This document shows, in pieces, positions 1-10,890 of a stretch of 64,000 bases of DNA. Position numbers and translations under genes: made by a program. The DNA lies in assembly GCA_022605955.1 (NCBI GenBank), contig JAKCOZ010000239.1, positions 248,001 through 312,000 of the forward strand. Reading direction: 5' to 3'. The notes beneath the pieces were generated by a model. That model did no database searches, was not told where the DNA came from, and saw nothing but the letters and a program-made list of their open reading frames with translations. Positions within the stretch are counted from its first letter, which is position 1. Every line of letters begins with the position of its first letter. The DNA comes from Rallus limicola (taxonomy: Eukaryota; Chordata; Aves; Gruiformes; Rallidae).

Positions 1-198
1 GAAGCTAGGCATGAAAGGCATAGCTTGTCTGAAACCTCCTAACAGGACACACAAGCAGACCCTGTCACTTTGGCTCTCAGCCTTTTCCTTTGCCTGGAAA
101 GAAGGAACATACCTGCTACCTCCTACAGTGCTTTTCTCGGCCCTAGCAGACTGCAGTTCAAAACATGCTAAACGTCCAGCAATAACTCCCAAAGTAAA
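1..198 (+). repeat. Type B monomer
   Basis: This is a clean copy of the second main type. It differs from type A at five positions, all inside a 25-bp window: A at 103, A at 111, CT at 116-117 and A at 127. These changes remove the second half of the 9-bp direct repeat and one CpG, and put a mismatch in the dyad arm at 103. Outside this box B monomers match A monomers, apart from a preference for the junction CATG at 10-13. B often alternates with A, for example around 29.9-31.9 kb. Confidence 0.95.
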
Positions 199-278
199 GA
201 AGCTAGGACTGAAAGGCATAGCTTGTCTGAAACCTTATAACAGGACACACAAGCAGACCCTGTCACTTTGGCTCTCAG

Positions 279-302
279 CCTTTTCCTTTGCCTGGAAAGA
301 GG
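279..302 (+). other. Imperfect dyad (hairpin potential) in each type A monomer
   Basis: Monomer 81-88 (CCTTTTCC) can pair with 96-104 (GGAAAGAGG) through eight Watson-Crick pairs and one bulged G. The loop is the 7 bases TTTGCCT. The copy shown belongs to the monomer starting at 199; the same element recurs every 198 bp. In type B monomers base 103 is A, so the arm loses a C-G pair or needs a two-base bulge. The dyad is visible directly; structure formation is inferred. Confidence 0.7.
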
Positions 303-304
303 GA
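286..304 (+). other. Degenerate CENP-B-box-like stretch
   Basis: Monomer 88-106 in type A reads CTTTGCCTGGAAAGAGGGA. It can be aligned to the mammalian CENP-B box CTTCGTTGGAAACGGGA if two one-base insertions are allowed. Without gaps only 6 of the 9 core bases match, and both essential CpGs are missing. Type B also loses the GGG run. The resemblance may be chance; binding is not implied. Confidence 0.25.
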
Positions 305-396
305 ACATGCCTGGAACCTCCTACGGTGCTTCTCTCGGCCCTAGCAGACTGCAGTTCAAAACATGCTAAACGTCCAGCAATAACTCCCAAAGTAAA

Positions 397-594
397 GAAG
401 CTAGGACTGAAAGGCATAGCTTGTCTGAAACCTCCTAACAGGACACACAAGCAGACCCTGTCACTTTGGCTCTCAGCCTTTTCCTTTGCCTGGAAAGAGG
501 GAACATGCCTGGAACCTCCTACGGTGCTTTTCTCGGCCCTAGCAGACTGCAGTTCAAAACATGCTAAACGTCCAGCAATAACTCCCAAAGTAAA
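397..594 (+). repeat. Reference type A monomer
   Basis: This is a clean copy of the commonest monomer. Relative to its start, the type box (103-127) reads G at 103, G at 111, GA at 116-117 and G at 127. Type A carries a 9-bp direct repeat, TGCCTGGAA, at monomer positions 91-99 and 110-118. It also has the intact CpG at 126-127, and its junction at 10-13 is ACTG here (CATG, ATTG or CCTG in others). A 7-bp inverted pair, CCAAAGT and ACTTTGG, lies in the consensus across the monomer. Type A is usually preceded or followed by B or A-prime monomers rather than occurring in long pure runs. Confidence 0.95.
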
Positions 595-792
595 GAAGCT
601 AGGCATGAAAGGCATAGCTTGTCTGAAACCTCCTAACAGGACACACAAGCAGACCCTGTCACTTTGGCTCTCAGCCTTTTCCTTTGCCTGGAAAGAAGGA
701 ACATACCTGCTACCTATAAAAGTGCTTTTCTCGGCCCTAGCAGACTGCAGTTCAAAACATGCTAAACGTCCAGCAATAACTCCCAAAGTAAA
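595..792 (+). repeat. Type B-prime monomer with TATAAAAG
   Basis: This subtype of B replaces TCCTAC at monomer 121-126 with TATAAA, creating TATAAAAG. I count 18 copies, with the motif starting at 715, 7645, 12001, 12595, 12991, 14377, 14971, 19327, 19921, 22891, 25465, 26059, 29029, 34177, 38335, 43286, 49029 and 54772. Two subfamilies exist. Nine have the normal downstream ACTCCCAAAG and nine have ACTGCTAAAG (7645, 12595, 12991, 14971, 19921, 22891, 26059, 29029, 34177). Three of the latter (22891, 29029, 34177) also read CAGCCATAAC. Spacings are whole monomers, with one extra base where a 199-bp copy intervenes. The motif resembles a TATA box but promoter function is unproven. Confidence 0.93.
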
Positions 793-1782
793 GAAGCTAG
801 GCATGAAAGGCATAGCTTGTCTGAAACCTCCTAACAGGACACACAAGCAGACCCTGTCACTTTGGCTCTCAGCCTTTTCCTTTGCCTGGAAAGAGGGAAC
901 ATGCCTGGAACCTCCTACGGTGCTTTTCTCGGCCCTAGCAGACTGCAGTTCAAAACATGCTAAACGTCCAGCAATAACTCCCAAAGTAAAGAAGCTAGGA
1001 CTGAAAGGCATAGCTTGTCTGAAACCTCCTAACAGGACACACAAGCAGACCCTGTCACTTTGGCTCTCAGCCTTTTCCTTTGCCTGGAAAGAGGGAACAT
1101 GCCTGGAACCTCCTACGGTGCTTTTCTCGGCCCTAGCAGACTGCAGTTCAAAACATGCTAAACGTCCAGCAATAACTCCCAAAGTAAAGAAGCTAGGCAT
1201 GAAAGGCATAGCTTGTCTGAAACCTCCTAACAGGACACACAAGCAGACCCTGTCACTTTGGCTCTCAGCCTTTTCCTTTGCCTGGAAAGAGGGAACATGC
1301 CTGGAACCTCCTACGGTGCTTTTCTCGGCCCTAGCAGACTGCAGTTCAAAACATGCTAAACGTCCAGCAATAACTCCCAAAGTAAAGAAGCTAGGCATGA
1401 AAGGCATAGCTTGTCTGAAACCTCCTAACAGGACACACAAGCAGACCCTGTCACTTTGGCTCTCAGCCTTTTCCTTTGCCTGGAAAGAGGGAACATGCCT
1501 GGAACCTCCTACGGTGCTTTTCTCGGCCCTAGCAGACTGCAGTTCAAAACATGCTAAACGTCCAGCAATAACTCCCAAAGTAAAGAAGCTAGGCATGAAA
1601 GGCATAGCTTGTCTGAAACCTCCTAACAGGACACACAAGCAGACCCTGTCACTTTGGCTCTCAGCCTTTTCCTTTGCCTGGAAAGAGGGAACATGCCTGG
1701 AACCTCCTACGGTGCTTTTCTCGGCCCTAGCAGACTGCAGTTCAAAACATGCTAAACGTCCAGCAATAACTCCCAAAGTAAA

Positions 1783-1980
1783 GAAGCTAGGACTGAAAGG
1801 CATAGCTTGTCTGAAACCTCCTAACAGGACACACAAGCAGACCCTGTCACTTTGGCTCTCAGCCTTTTCCTTTGCCTGGAAAGAGGGAACATGCCTGGAA
1901 GCTCCTACGGTGCTTTTCTCGGCCCTAGCAGACTGCAGTTCAAAACATGCTAAACGTCCAGCAATAACTCCCAAAGTAAA
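1783..1980 (+). repeat. Type A-prime monomer (C to G in the type box)
   Basis: This is the first copy of a frequent subtype identical to type A except for C to G at monomer position 119 (GGAAGCTCC instead of GGAACCTCC). A-prime monomers recur at fixed places in the long-period repeats, for example 17,227, 23,365, 10,891 and 13,267, so they work as phase markers. In the left half one often starts the four-monomer order A-prime, B with AAAACACGC, B, and the TTATAA-bearing A. That order is seen at 1,783, about 9,901, 17,227 and 23,365. Confidence 0.93.
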
Positions 1981-4900
1981 GAAGTTAGGCATGAAAGGCA
2001 TAGCTTGTCTGAAACCTCCTAACAGGACACACAAGCAGACCCTGTCACTTTGGCTCTCAGCCTTTTCCTTTGCCTGGAAAGAAGGAACATACCTGCTACC
2101 TCCTACAGTGCTTTTCTCGGCCCTAGCAGACTGCAGTTCAAAACACGCTAAACGTCCAGCAATAACTCCCAAAGTAAAGAAGCTAGGCATGAAAGGCATA
2201 GCTTGTCTGAAACCTCCTAACAGGACACCCAAGCAGACCCTGTCACTTTGGCTCTCAGCCTTTTCCTTTGCCTGGAAAGAAGGAACATACCTGCTACCTC
2301 CTACAGTGCTTTTCTCGGCCCTAGCAGACTGCAGTTCAAAACATGCTAAACGTCCAGCAATAACTCCCAAAGTAAAGAAGCTAGGCATGAAAGGCATAGC
2401 TTGTCTGAAACCTTATAACAGGACACACAAGAAGACCCTGTCACTTTGGCTCTCAGCCTTTTCCTTTGCCTGGAAAGAGGGAACATGCCTGGAACCTCCT
2501 ACGGTGCTTCTCTCGGCCCTAGCAGACTGCAGTTCAAAACATGCTAAACGTCCAGCAATAACTCCCAAAGTAAAGAAGCTAGGACTGAAAGGCATAGCTT
2601 GTCTGAAACCTCCTAACAGGACACACAAGCAGACCCTGTCACTTTGGCTCTCAGCCTTTTCCTTTGCCTGGAAAGAGGGAACATGCCTGGAACCTCCTAC
2701 GGTGCTTTTCTCGGCCCTAGCAGACTGCAGTTCAAAACATGCTACACGTCCAGCAATAACTCCCAAAGTAAAGAAGCTAGGCATGAAAGGCATAGCTTGT
2801 CTGAAACCTTATAACAGGACACACAAGCAGACCCTGTCACTTTGGCTCTCAGCCTTTTCCTTTGCCTGGAAAGAAGGAACATACCTGCTACCTCCTACAG
2901 TGCTTTTCTCGGCCCTAGCAGACTGCAGTTCAAAACATGCTAAACGTCCAGCAATAACTCCCAAAGTAAAGAAGCTAGGCATGAAAGGCATAGCTTGTCT
3001 GAAACCTCCTAACAGGACACACAAGCAGACTCTGTCACTTTGGCTCTCAGCCTTTTCCTTTGCCTGGAAAGAGGGAACATGCCTGGAACCTCCTACGGTG
3101 CTTTTCTCGGCCCTAGCAGACTGCAGTTCAAAACATGCTAAACGTCCAGCAATAACTCCCAAAGTAAAGAAGCTAGGACTGAAAGGCATAGCTTGTCTGA
3201 AACCTCCTAACAGGACACACAAGCAGACCCTGTCACTTTGGCTCTCAGCCTTTTCCTTTGCCTGGAAAGAGGGAACATGCCTGGAACCTCCTACGGTGCT
3301 TTTCTCGGCCCTAGCAGACTGCAGTTCAAAACATGCTAAACGTCCAGCAATAACTCCCAAAGTAAAGAAGCTAGGACTGAAAGGCATAGCTTGTCTGAAA
3401 CCTCCTAACAGGACACACAAGCAGACCCTGTCACTTTGGCTCTCAGCCTTTTCCTTTGCCTGGAAAGAGGGAACATGCCTGGAAGCTCCTACGGTGCTTT
3501 TCTCGGCCCTAGCAGACTGCAGTTCAAAACTTGCTAAACGTCCAGCAATAACTCCCAAAGTAAAGAAGCTAGGCAGCAAAGGCATAGCTTGTCTGAAACC
3601 TCCTAACAGGACACACAAGCAGACCCTGTCACTTTGGCTCTCAGCCTTTTCCTTTGCCTGGAAAGAGGGAACATGCCTGGAACCTCCTACGGTGCTTTTC
3701 TCGGCCCTAGCAGACTGCAGTTCAAAACTTGCTAAACGTCCAGCAATAACTCCCAAAGTAAAGAAGCTAGGACTGAAAGGCATAGCTTGTCTGAAACCTC
3801 CTAACAGGACACACAAGCAGACCCTGTCACTTTGGCTCTCAGCCTTTTCCTTTGCCTGGAAAGAGGGAACATGCCTGGAACCTCCTACGGTGCTTTTCTC
3901 GGCCCTAGCAGACTGCAGTTCAAAACATGCTAAACGTCCAGCAATAACTCCCAAAGTAAAGAAGCTAGGACTGAAAGGCATAGCTTGTCTGAAACCTCCT
4001 AACAGGACACACAAGCAGACCCTGTCACTTTGGCTCTCAGCCTTTTCCTTTGCCTGGAAAGAGGGAACATGCCTGGAACCTCCTACGGTGCTTTTCTCGG
4101 CCCTAGCAGACTGCAGTTCAAAACATGCTAAACGTCCAGCAATAACTCCCAAAGTAAAGAAGCTAGGACTGAAAGGCATAGCTTGTCTGAAACCTCCTAA
4201 CAGGACACACAAGCTGACCCTGTCACTTTGGCTCTCAGCCTTTTCCTTTGCCTGGAAAGAGGGAACATGCCTGGAAGCTCCTACGGTGCTTTTCTCGGCC
4301 CTAGCAGACTGCAGTTCAAAACATGCTAAACGTCCAGCAATAACTCCCAAAGTAAAGAAGCTAGGATTGAAAGGCATAGCTTGTCTGAAACCTCCTAACA
4401 GGACACACAAGCAGACCCTGTCACTTTGGCTCTCAGCCTTTTCCTTTGCCTGGAAAGAGGGAACATGCCTGGAAGCTCCTACGGTGCTTTTCTCGGCCCT
4501 AGCAGACTGCAGTTCAAAACATGCTAAACGTCCAGCAATAACTCCCAAAGTAAAGAAGCTAGGCATGAAAGGCATAGCTTGTCTGAAACCTCCTAACAGG
4601 ACACACAAGCAGACCCTGTCACTTTGGCTCTCAGCCTTTTCCTTTGCCTGGAAAGAGGGAACATGCCTGGAACCTCCTACGGTGCTTTTCTCGGCCCTAG
4701 CAGACTGCAGTTCAAAACATGCTAAACGTCCAGCAATAACTCCCAAAGTAAAGAAGCTAGGCATGAAAGGCATAGCTTGTCTGAAACCTCCTAACAGGAC
4801 ACACAAGCAGACCCTGTCACTTTGGCTCTCAGCCTTTTCCTTTGCCTGGAAAGAGGGAACATGCCTGGAACCTCCTACGGTGCTTTTCTCGGCCCTAGCA

Positions 4901-7900
4901 GACTGCAGTTCAAAACATGCTAAACGTCCAGCAATAACTCCCAAAGTAAAGAAGCTAGGCATGAAAGGCATAGCTTGTCTGAAACCTCCTAACAGGACAC
5001 ACAAGCAGACTCTGTCACTTTGGCTCTCAGCCTTTTCCTTTGCCTGGAAAGAGGGAACATGCCTGGAACCTCCTACGGTGCTTTTCTCGGCCCTAGCAGA
5101 CTGCAGTTCAAAACATGCTAAACGTCCAGCAATAACTCCCAAAGTAAAGAAGCTAGGCATGAAAGGCATAGCTTGTCTGAAACCTCCTAACAGGACACAC
5201 AAGCTGACCCTGTCACTTTGGCTCTCAGCCTTTTCCTTTGCCTGGAAAGAGGGAACATGCCTGGAACCTCCTACGGTGCTTTTCTCGGCCCTAGCAGACT
5301 GCAGTTCAAAACTTGCTAAACGTCCAGCAATAACTCCCAAAGTAAAGAAGCTAGGACTGAAAGGCATAGCTTGTCTGAAACCTCCTAACAGGACACACAA
5401 GCAGACCCTGTCACTTTGGCTCTCAGCCTTTTCCTTTGCATGGAAAGAGGGAACATGCCTGGAACCTCCTACGGTGCTTTTCTCGGCCCTAGCAGACTGC
5501 AGTTCAAAACATGCTAAACGTCCAGCAATAACTCCCAAAGTAAAGAAGCTAGGACTGAAAGGCATAGCTTGTCTGAAACCTCCTAACAGGACACACAAGC
5601 AGACCCTGTCACTTTGGCTCTCAGCCTTTTCCTTTGCATGGAAAGAGGGAACATGCCTGGAAGCTCCTACAGTGCTTTTCTCGGCCCTAGCAGACTGCAG
5701 TTCAAAACATGCTAAACGTCCAGCAATAACTCCCAAAGTAAAGAAGCTAGGCATGAAAGGCATAGCTTGTCTGAAACCTCCTAACAGGACACACAAGCAG
5801 ACCCTGTCACTTTGGCTCTCAGCCTTTTCCTTTGCCTGGAAAGAAGGAACATACCTGCTACCTCCTACAGTGCTTTTCTCGGCCCTAGCAGACTGCAGTT
5901 CAAAACATGCTAAACGTCCAGCAATAACTCCCAAAGTAAAGAAGCTAGGACTGAAAGGCATAGCTTGTCTGAAACCTCCTAACAGGACACACAAGCAGAC
6001 CCTGTCACTTTGGCTCTCAGCCTTTTCCTTTGCCTGGAAAGAGGGAACATGCCTGGAAGCTCCTACGGTGCTTTTCTCGGCCCTAGCAGACTGCAGTTCA
6101 AAACATGCTAAACGTCCAGCAATAACTCCCAAAGTAAAGAAGCTAGGCATGAAAGGCATAGCTTGTCTGAAACCTCCTAACAGGACACACAAGCAGACCC
6201 TGTCACTTTGGCTCTCAGCCTTTTCCTTTGCCTGGAAAGAAGGAACATACCTGCTACCTCCTACAGTGCTTTTCTCGGCCCTAGCAGACTGCAGTTCAAA
6301 ACATGCTAAACGTCCAGCAATAACTCCCAAATTAAAGAAGCTAGGCATGAAAGGCATAGCTTGTCTGAAACCTCCTAACAGGACACACAAGCAGACCCTG
6401 TCACTTTGGCTCTCAGCCTTTTCCTTTGCCTGGAAAGAGGGAACATGCCTGGAACCTCCTACGGTGCTTTTCTCGGCCCTAGCAGACTGCAGTTCAAAAC
6501 ATGCTAAACGTCCAGCAATAACTCCCAAAGTAAAGAAGCTAGGACTGAAAGGCATAGCTTGTCTGAAACCTCCTAACAGGACACACAAGCAGACCCTGTC
6601 ACTTTGGCTCTCAGCCTTTTCCTTTGCCTGGAAAGAAGGAACATACCTGCTACCTCCTACAGTGCTTTTCTCGGCCCTAGCAGACTGCAGTTCAAAACAT
6701 GCTAAACGTCCAGCAATAACTCCCAAAGTAAAGAAGCTAGGCATGAAAGGCATAGCTTGTCTGAAACCTTATAACAGGACACACAAGCAGACCCTGTCAC
6801 TTTGGCTCTCAGCCTTTTCCTTTGCCTGGAAAGAGGGAACATGCCTGGAACCTCCTACGGTGCTTTTCTCGGCCCTAGCAGACTGCAGTTCAAAACATGC
6901 TAAACGTCCAGCAATAACTCCCAAAGTAAAGAAGCTAGGCATGAAAGGCATAGCTTGTCTGAAACCTCCTAACAGGACACACAAGCAGACCCTGTCACTT
7001 TGGCTCTCAGCCTTTTCCTTTGCCTGGAAAGAGGGAACATGCCTGGAACCTCCTACGGTGCTTTTCTCGGCCCTAGCAGACTGCAGTTCAAAACATGCTA
7101 AACGTCCAGCAATAACTCCCAAAGTAAAGAAGCTAGGAATGAAAGGCATAGCTTGTCTGAAACCTCCTAACAGGACACACAAGCAGACCCTGTCACTTTG
7201 GCTCTCAGCCTTTTCCTTTGCCTGGAAAGAAGGAACATACCTGCTACCTCCTACAGTGCTTTTCTCGGCCCTAGCAGACTGCAGTTCAAAACATGCTAAA
7301 CGTCCAGCAATAACTCCCAAAGTAAAGAAGCTAGGACTGAAAGGCATAGCTTGTCTGAAACCTCCTAACAGGACACACAAGCAGACCCTGTCACTTTGGC
7401 TCTCAGCCTTTTCCTTTGCCTGGAAAGAGGGAACATGCCTGGAACCTCCTACGGTGCTTTTCTCGGCCCTAGCAGACTGCAGTTCAAAACATGCTAAACG
7501 TCCAGCAATAACTCCCAAAGTAAAGAAACTAGGCATGAAAGGCATAGCTTGTCTGAAACCTCCTAACAGGACACACAAGCAGACCCTGTCACTTTGGCTC
7601 TCAGCCTTTTCCTTTGCCTGGAAAGAAGGAACATACCTGCTACCTATAAAAGTGCTTTTCTCGGCCCTAGCAGACTGCAGTTCAAAACATGCTAAACGTC
7701 CAGCAATAACTGCTAAAGTAAAGAAGCTAGGCATGAAAGGCATAGCTTGTCTGAAACCTCCTAACAGGACACACAAGCAGACCCTGTCACTTTGGCTCTC
7801 AGCCTTTTCCTTTGCCTGGAAAGAGGGAACATGCCTGGAACCTCCTACGGTGCTTTTCTCGGCCCTAGCAGACTGCAGTTCAAAACATGCTAAACGTCCA

Positions 7901-10890
7901 GCAATAACTCCCAAAGTAAAGAAGCTAGGACTGAAAGGCATAGCTTGTCTGAAACCTCCTAACAGGACACACAAGCAGACCCTGTCACTTTGGCTCTCAG
8001 CCTTTTCCTTTGCCTGGAAAGAGGGAACATGCCTGGAACCTCCTACGGTGCTTTTCTCGGCCCTAGCAGACTGCAGTTCAAAACATGCTAAACGTCCAGC
8101 AATAACTCCCAAAGTAAAGAAGCTAGGATTGAAAGGCATAGCTTGTCTGAAACCTCCTAACAGGACACACAAGCAGACCCTGTCACTTTGGCTCTCAGCC
8201 TTTTCCTTTGCCTGGAAAGAGGGAACATGCCTGGAACCTCCTACGGTGCTTTTCTCGGCCCTAGCAGACTGCAGTTCAAAACATGCTAAACGTCCAGCAA
8301 TAACTCCCAAAGTAAAGAAGCTAGGCATGAAAGGCATAGCTTGTCTGAAACCTCCTAACAGGACACACAAGCAGACCCTGTCACTTTGGCTCTCAGCCTT
8401 TTCCTTTGCCTGGAAAGAGGGAACATGCCTGGAAGCTCCTACGGTGCTTTTCTCGGCCCTAGCAGACTGCAGTTCAAAACATGCTAAACGTCCAGCAATA
8501 ACTCCCAAAGTAAAGAAGCTAGGCATGAAAGGCATAGCTTGTCTGAAACCTCCTAACAGGACACACAAGCAGACTCTGTCACTTTGGCTCTCAGCCTTTT
8601 CCTTTGCCTGGAAAGAGGGAACATGCCTGGAACCTCCTACGGTGCTTTTCTCGGCCCTAGCAGACTGCAGTTCAAAACATGCTAAACGTCCAGCAATAAC
8701 TCCCAAAGTAAAGAAGCTAGGACTGAAAGGCATAGCTTGTCTGAAACCTCCTAACAGGACACACAAGCAGACCCTGTCACTTTGGCTCTCAGCCTTTTCC
8801 TTTGCCTGGAAAGAGGGAACATGCCTGGAACCTCCTACGGTGCTTTTCTCGGCCCTAGCAGACTGCAGTTCAAAACTAGCTAAACGTCCAGCAATAACTC
8901 CCAAAGTAAAGAAGCTAGGACTGAAAGGCATAGCTTGTCTGAAACCTCCTAACAGGACACACAAGCAGACCCTGTCACTTTGGCTCTCAGCCTTTTCCTT
9001 TGCATGGAAAGAGGGAACATGCCTGGAACCTCCTACGGTGCTTTTCTCGGCCCTAGCAGACTGCAGTTCAAAACATGCTAAACGTCCAGCAATAACTCCC
9101 AAAGTAAAGAAGCTAGGACTGAAAGGCATAGCTTGTCTGAAACCTCCTAACAGGACACACAAGCAGACCCTGTCACTTTGGCTCTCAGCCTTTTCCTTTG
9201 CCTGGAAAGAGGGAACATGCCTGGAACCTCCTACGGTGCTTTTCTCGGCCCTAGCAGACTGCAGTTCAAAACATGCTAAACGTCCAGCAATAACTCCCAA
9301 AGTAAAGAAGCTAGGACTGAAAGGCATAGCTTGTCTGAAACCTCCTAACAGGACACACAAGCAGACCCTGTCACTTTGGCTCTCAGCCTTTTCCTTTGCC
9401 TGGAAAGAAGGAACATACCTGCTACCTCCTACAGTGCTTTTCTCGGCCCTAGCAGACTGCAGTTCAAAACATGCTAAACGTCCAGCAATAACTCCCAAAT
9501 TAAAGAAGCTAGGCATGAAAGGCATAGCTTGTCTGAAACCTTATAACAGGACACACAAGCAGACCCTGTCACTTTGGCTCTCAGCCTTTTCCTTTGCCTG
9601 GAAAGAGGGAACATGCCTGGAACCTCCTACGGTGCTTTTCTCGGCCCTAGCAGACTGCAGTTCAAAACATGCTAAACGTCCAGCAATAACTCCCAAAGTA
9701 AAGAAGCTAGGCATGAAAGGCATAGCTTGTCTGAAACCTCCTAACAGGACACACAAGCAGACCCTGTCACTTTGGCTCTCAGCCTTTTCCTTTGCCTGGA
9801 AAGAGGGAACATGCCTGGAACCTCCTACGGTGCTTTTCTCGGCCCTAGCAGACTGCAGTTCAAAACATGCTAAACGTCCAGCAATAACTCCCAAAGTAAA
9901 GAAGCTAGGCATGAAAGGCATAGCTTGTCTGAAACCTCCTAACAGGACACACAAGCAGACCCTGTCACTTTGGCTCTCAGCCTTTTCCTTTGCCTGGAAA
10001 GAGGGAACATGCCTGGAAGCTCCTACGGTGCTTTTCTCGGCCCTAGCAGACTGCAGTTCAAAACATGCTAAACGTCCAGCAATAACTCCCAAAGTAAAGA
10101 AGCTAGGCATGAAAGGCATAGCTTGTCTGAAACCTCCTAACAGGACACACAAGCAGACCCTGTCACTTTGGCTCTCAGCCTTTTCCTTTGCCTGGAAAGA
10201 AGGAACATACCTGCTACCTCCTACAGTGCTTTTCTCGGCCCTAGCAGACTGCAGTTCAAAACACGCTAAACGTCCAGCAATAACTCCCAAAGTAAAGAAG
10301 CTAGGCATGAAAGGCATAGCTTGTCTGAAACCTCCTAACAGGACACACAAGCAGACCCTGTCACTTTGGCTCTCAGCCTTTTCCTTTGCCTGGAAAGAAG
10401 GAACATACCTGCTACCTCCTACAGTGCTTTTCTCGGCCCTAGCAGACTGCAGTTCAAAACATGCTAAACGTCCAGCAATAACTCCCAAAGTAAAGAAGCT
10501 AGGCATGAAAGGCATAGCTTGTCTGAAACCTTATAACAGGACACACAAGCAGACCCTGTCACTTTGGCTCTCAGCCTTTTCCTTTGCCTGGAAAGAGGGA
10601 ACATGCCTGGAACCTCCTACGGTGCTTTTCTCGGCCCTAGCAGACTGCAGTTCAAAACATGCTAAACGTCCAGCAATAACTCCCAAAGTAAAGAAGCTAG
10701 GACTGAAAGGCATAGCTTGTCTGAAACCTCCTAACAGGACACACAAGCAGACCCTGTCACTTTGGCTCTCAGCCTTTTCCTTTGCCTGGAAAGAGGGAAC
10801 ATGCCTGGAACCTCCTACGGTGCTTTTCTCGGCCCTAGCAGACTGCAGTTCAAAACATGCTAAACGTCCAGCAATAACTCCCAAAGTAAA

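Larger units (their letters stand above)
199..396 (+). repeat. TTATAA-bearing monomer variant
   Basis: At monomer 38-39 the usual CCTCCTAAC becomes CCTTATAAC, creating the palindrome TTATAA. There are 14 copies, at 235, 2413, 2809, 6769, 9541, 10531, 16867, 17857, 21817, 23995, 27955, 47955, 58846 and 63004. Their spacings in monomers are 11, 2, 20, 14, 5, 32, 5, 20, 11, 20, 101 (plus 2 bases), 55 (plus 1 base) and 21, so the variant marks the long-period phases. It is absent from 27,961 to 47,954. This copy also has TTCTCTCGG (C at 332), shared only with the copy at 2,377-2,574 (C at 2510), which supports a local 11-monomer relationship. Confidence 0.92.
199..2770 (+). repeat. Left mixed block with an 11-monomer relationship
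   Basis: The monomers starting at 199 and 2,377 share both TTATAA and the rare TTCTCTCGG change, at an offset of 2,178 bp (11 monomers). Between them lie mostly A monomers, one B-prime at 595, an A-prime at 1,783 and two B at 1,981 and 2,179. One-off changes are common here: GAAGTTAGG near 1,983, ACACCC near 2,227, AAGAAGACC near 2,431 and GCTACACG near 2,743. The match covers only two monomers, so this is a weak or old repeat unit. Confidence 0.6.

Noticed and set aside
1..198. Naming a known satellite family or species
   Set aside because: Length, CTGCAG site and composition fit many vertebrate satellites and I do not recognise this sequence. A name would be a guess.
286..304. True CENP-B box
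   Set aside because: The essential CpGs are absent and two gaps are needed for a good alignment. Kept only as a low-confidence resemblance.
715..722. Annotating TATAAAAG sites as promoters
   Set aside because: Only the TATA-like octamer is present, with no other promoter element or gene downstream. It is described as a monomer subtype.
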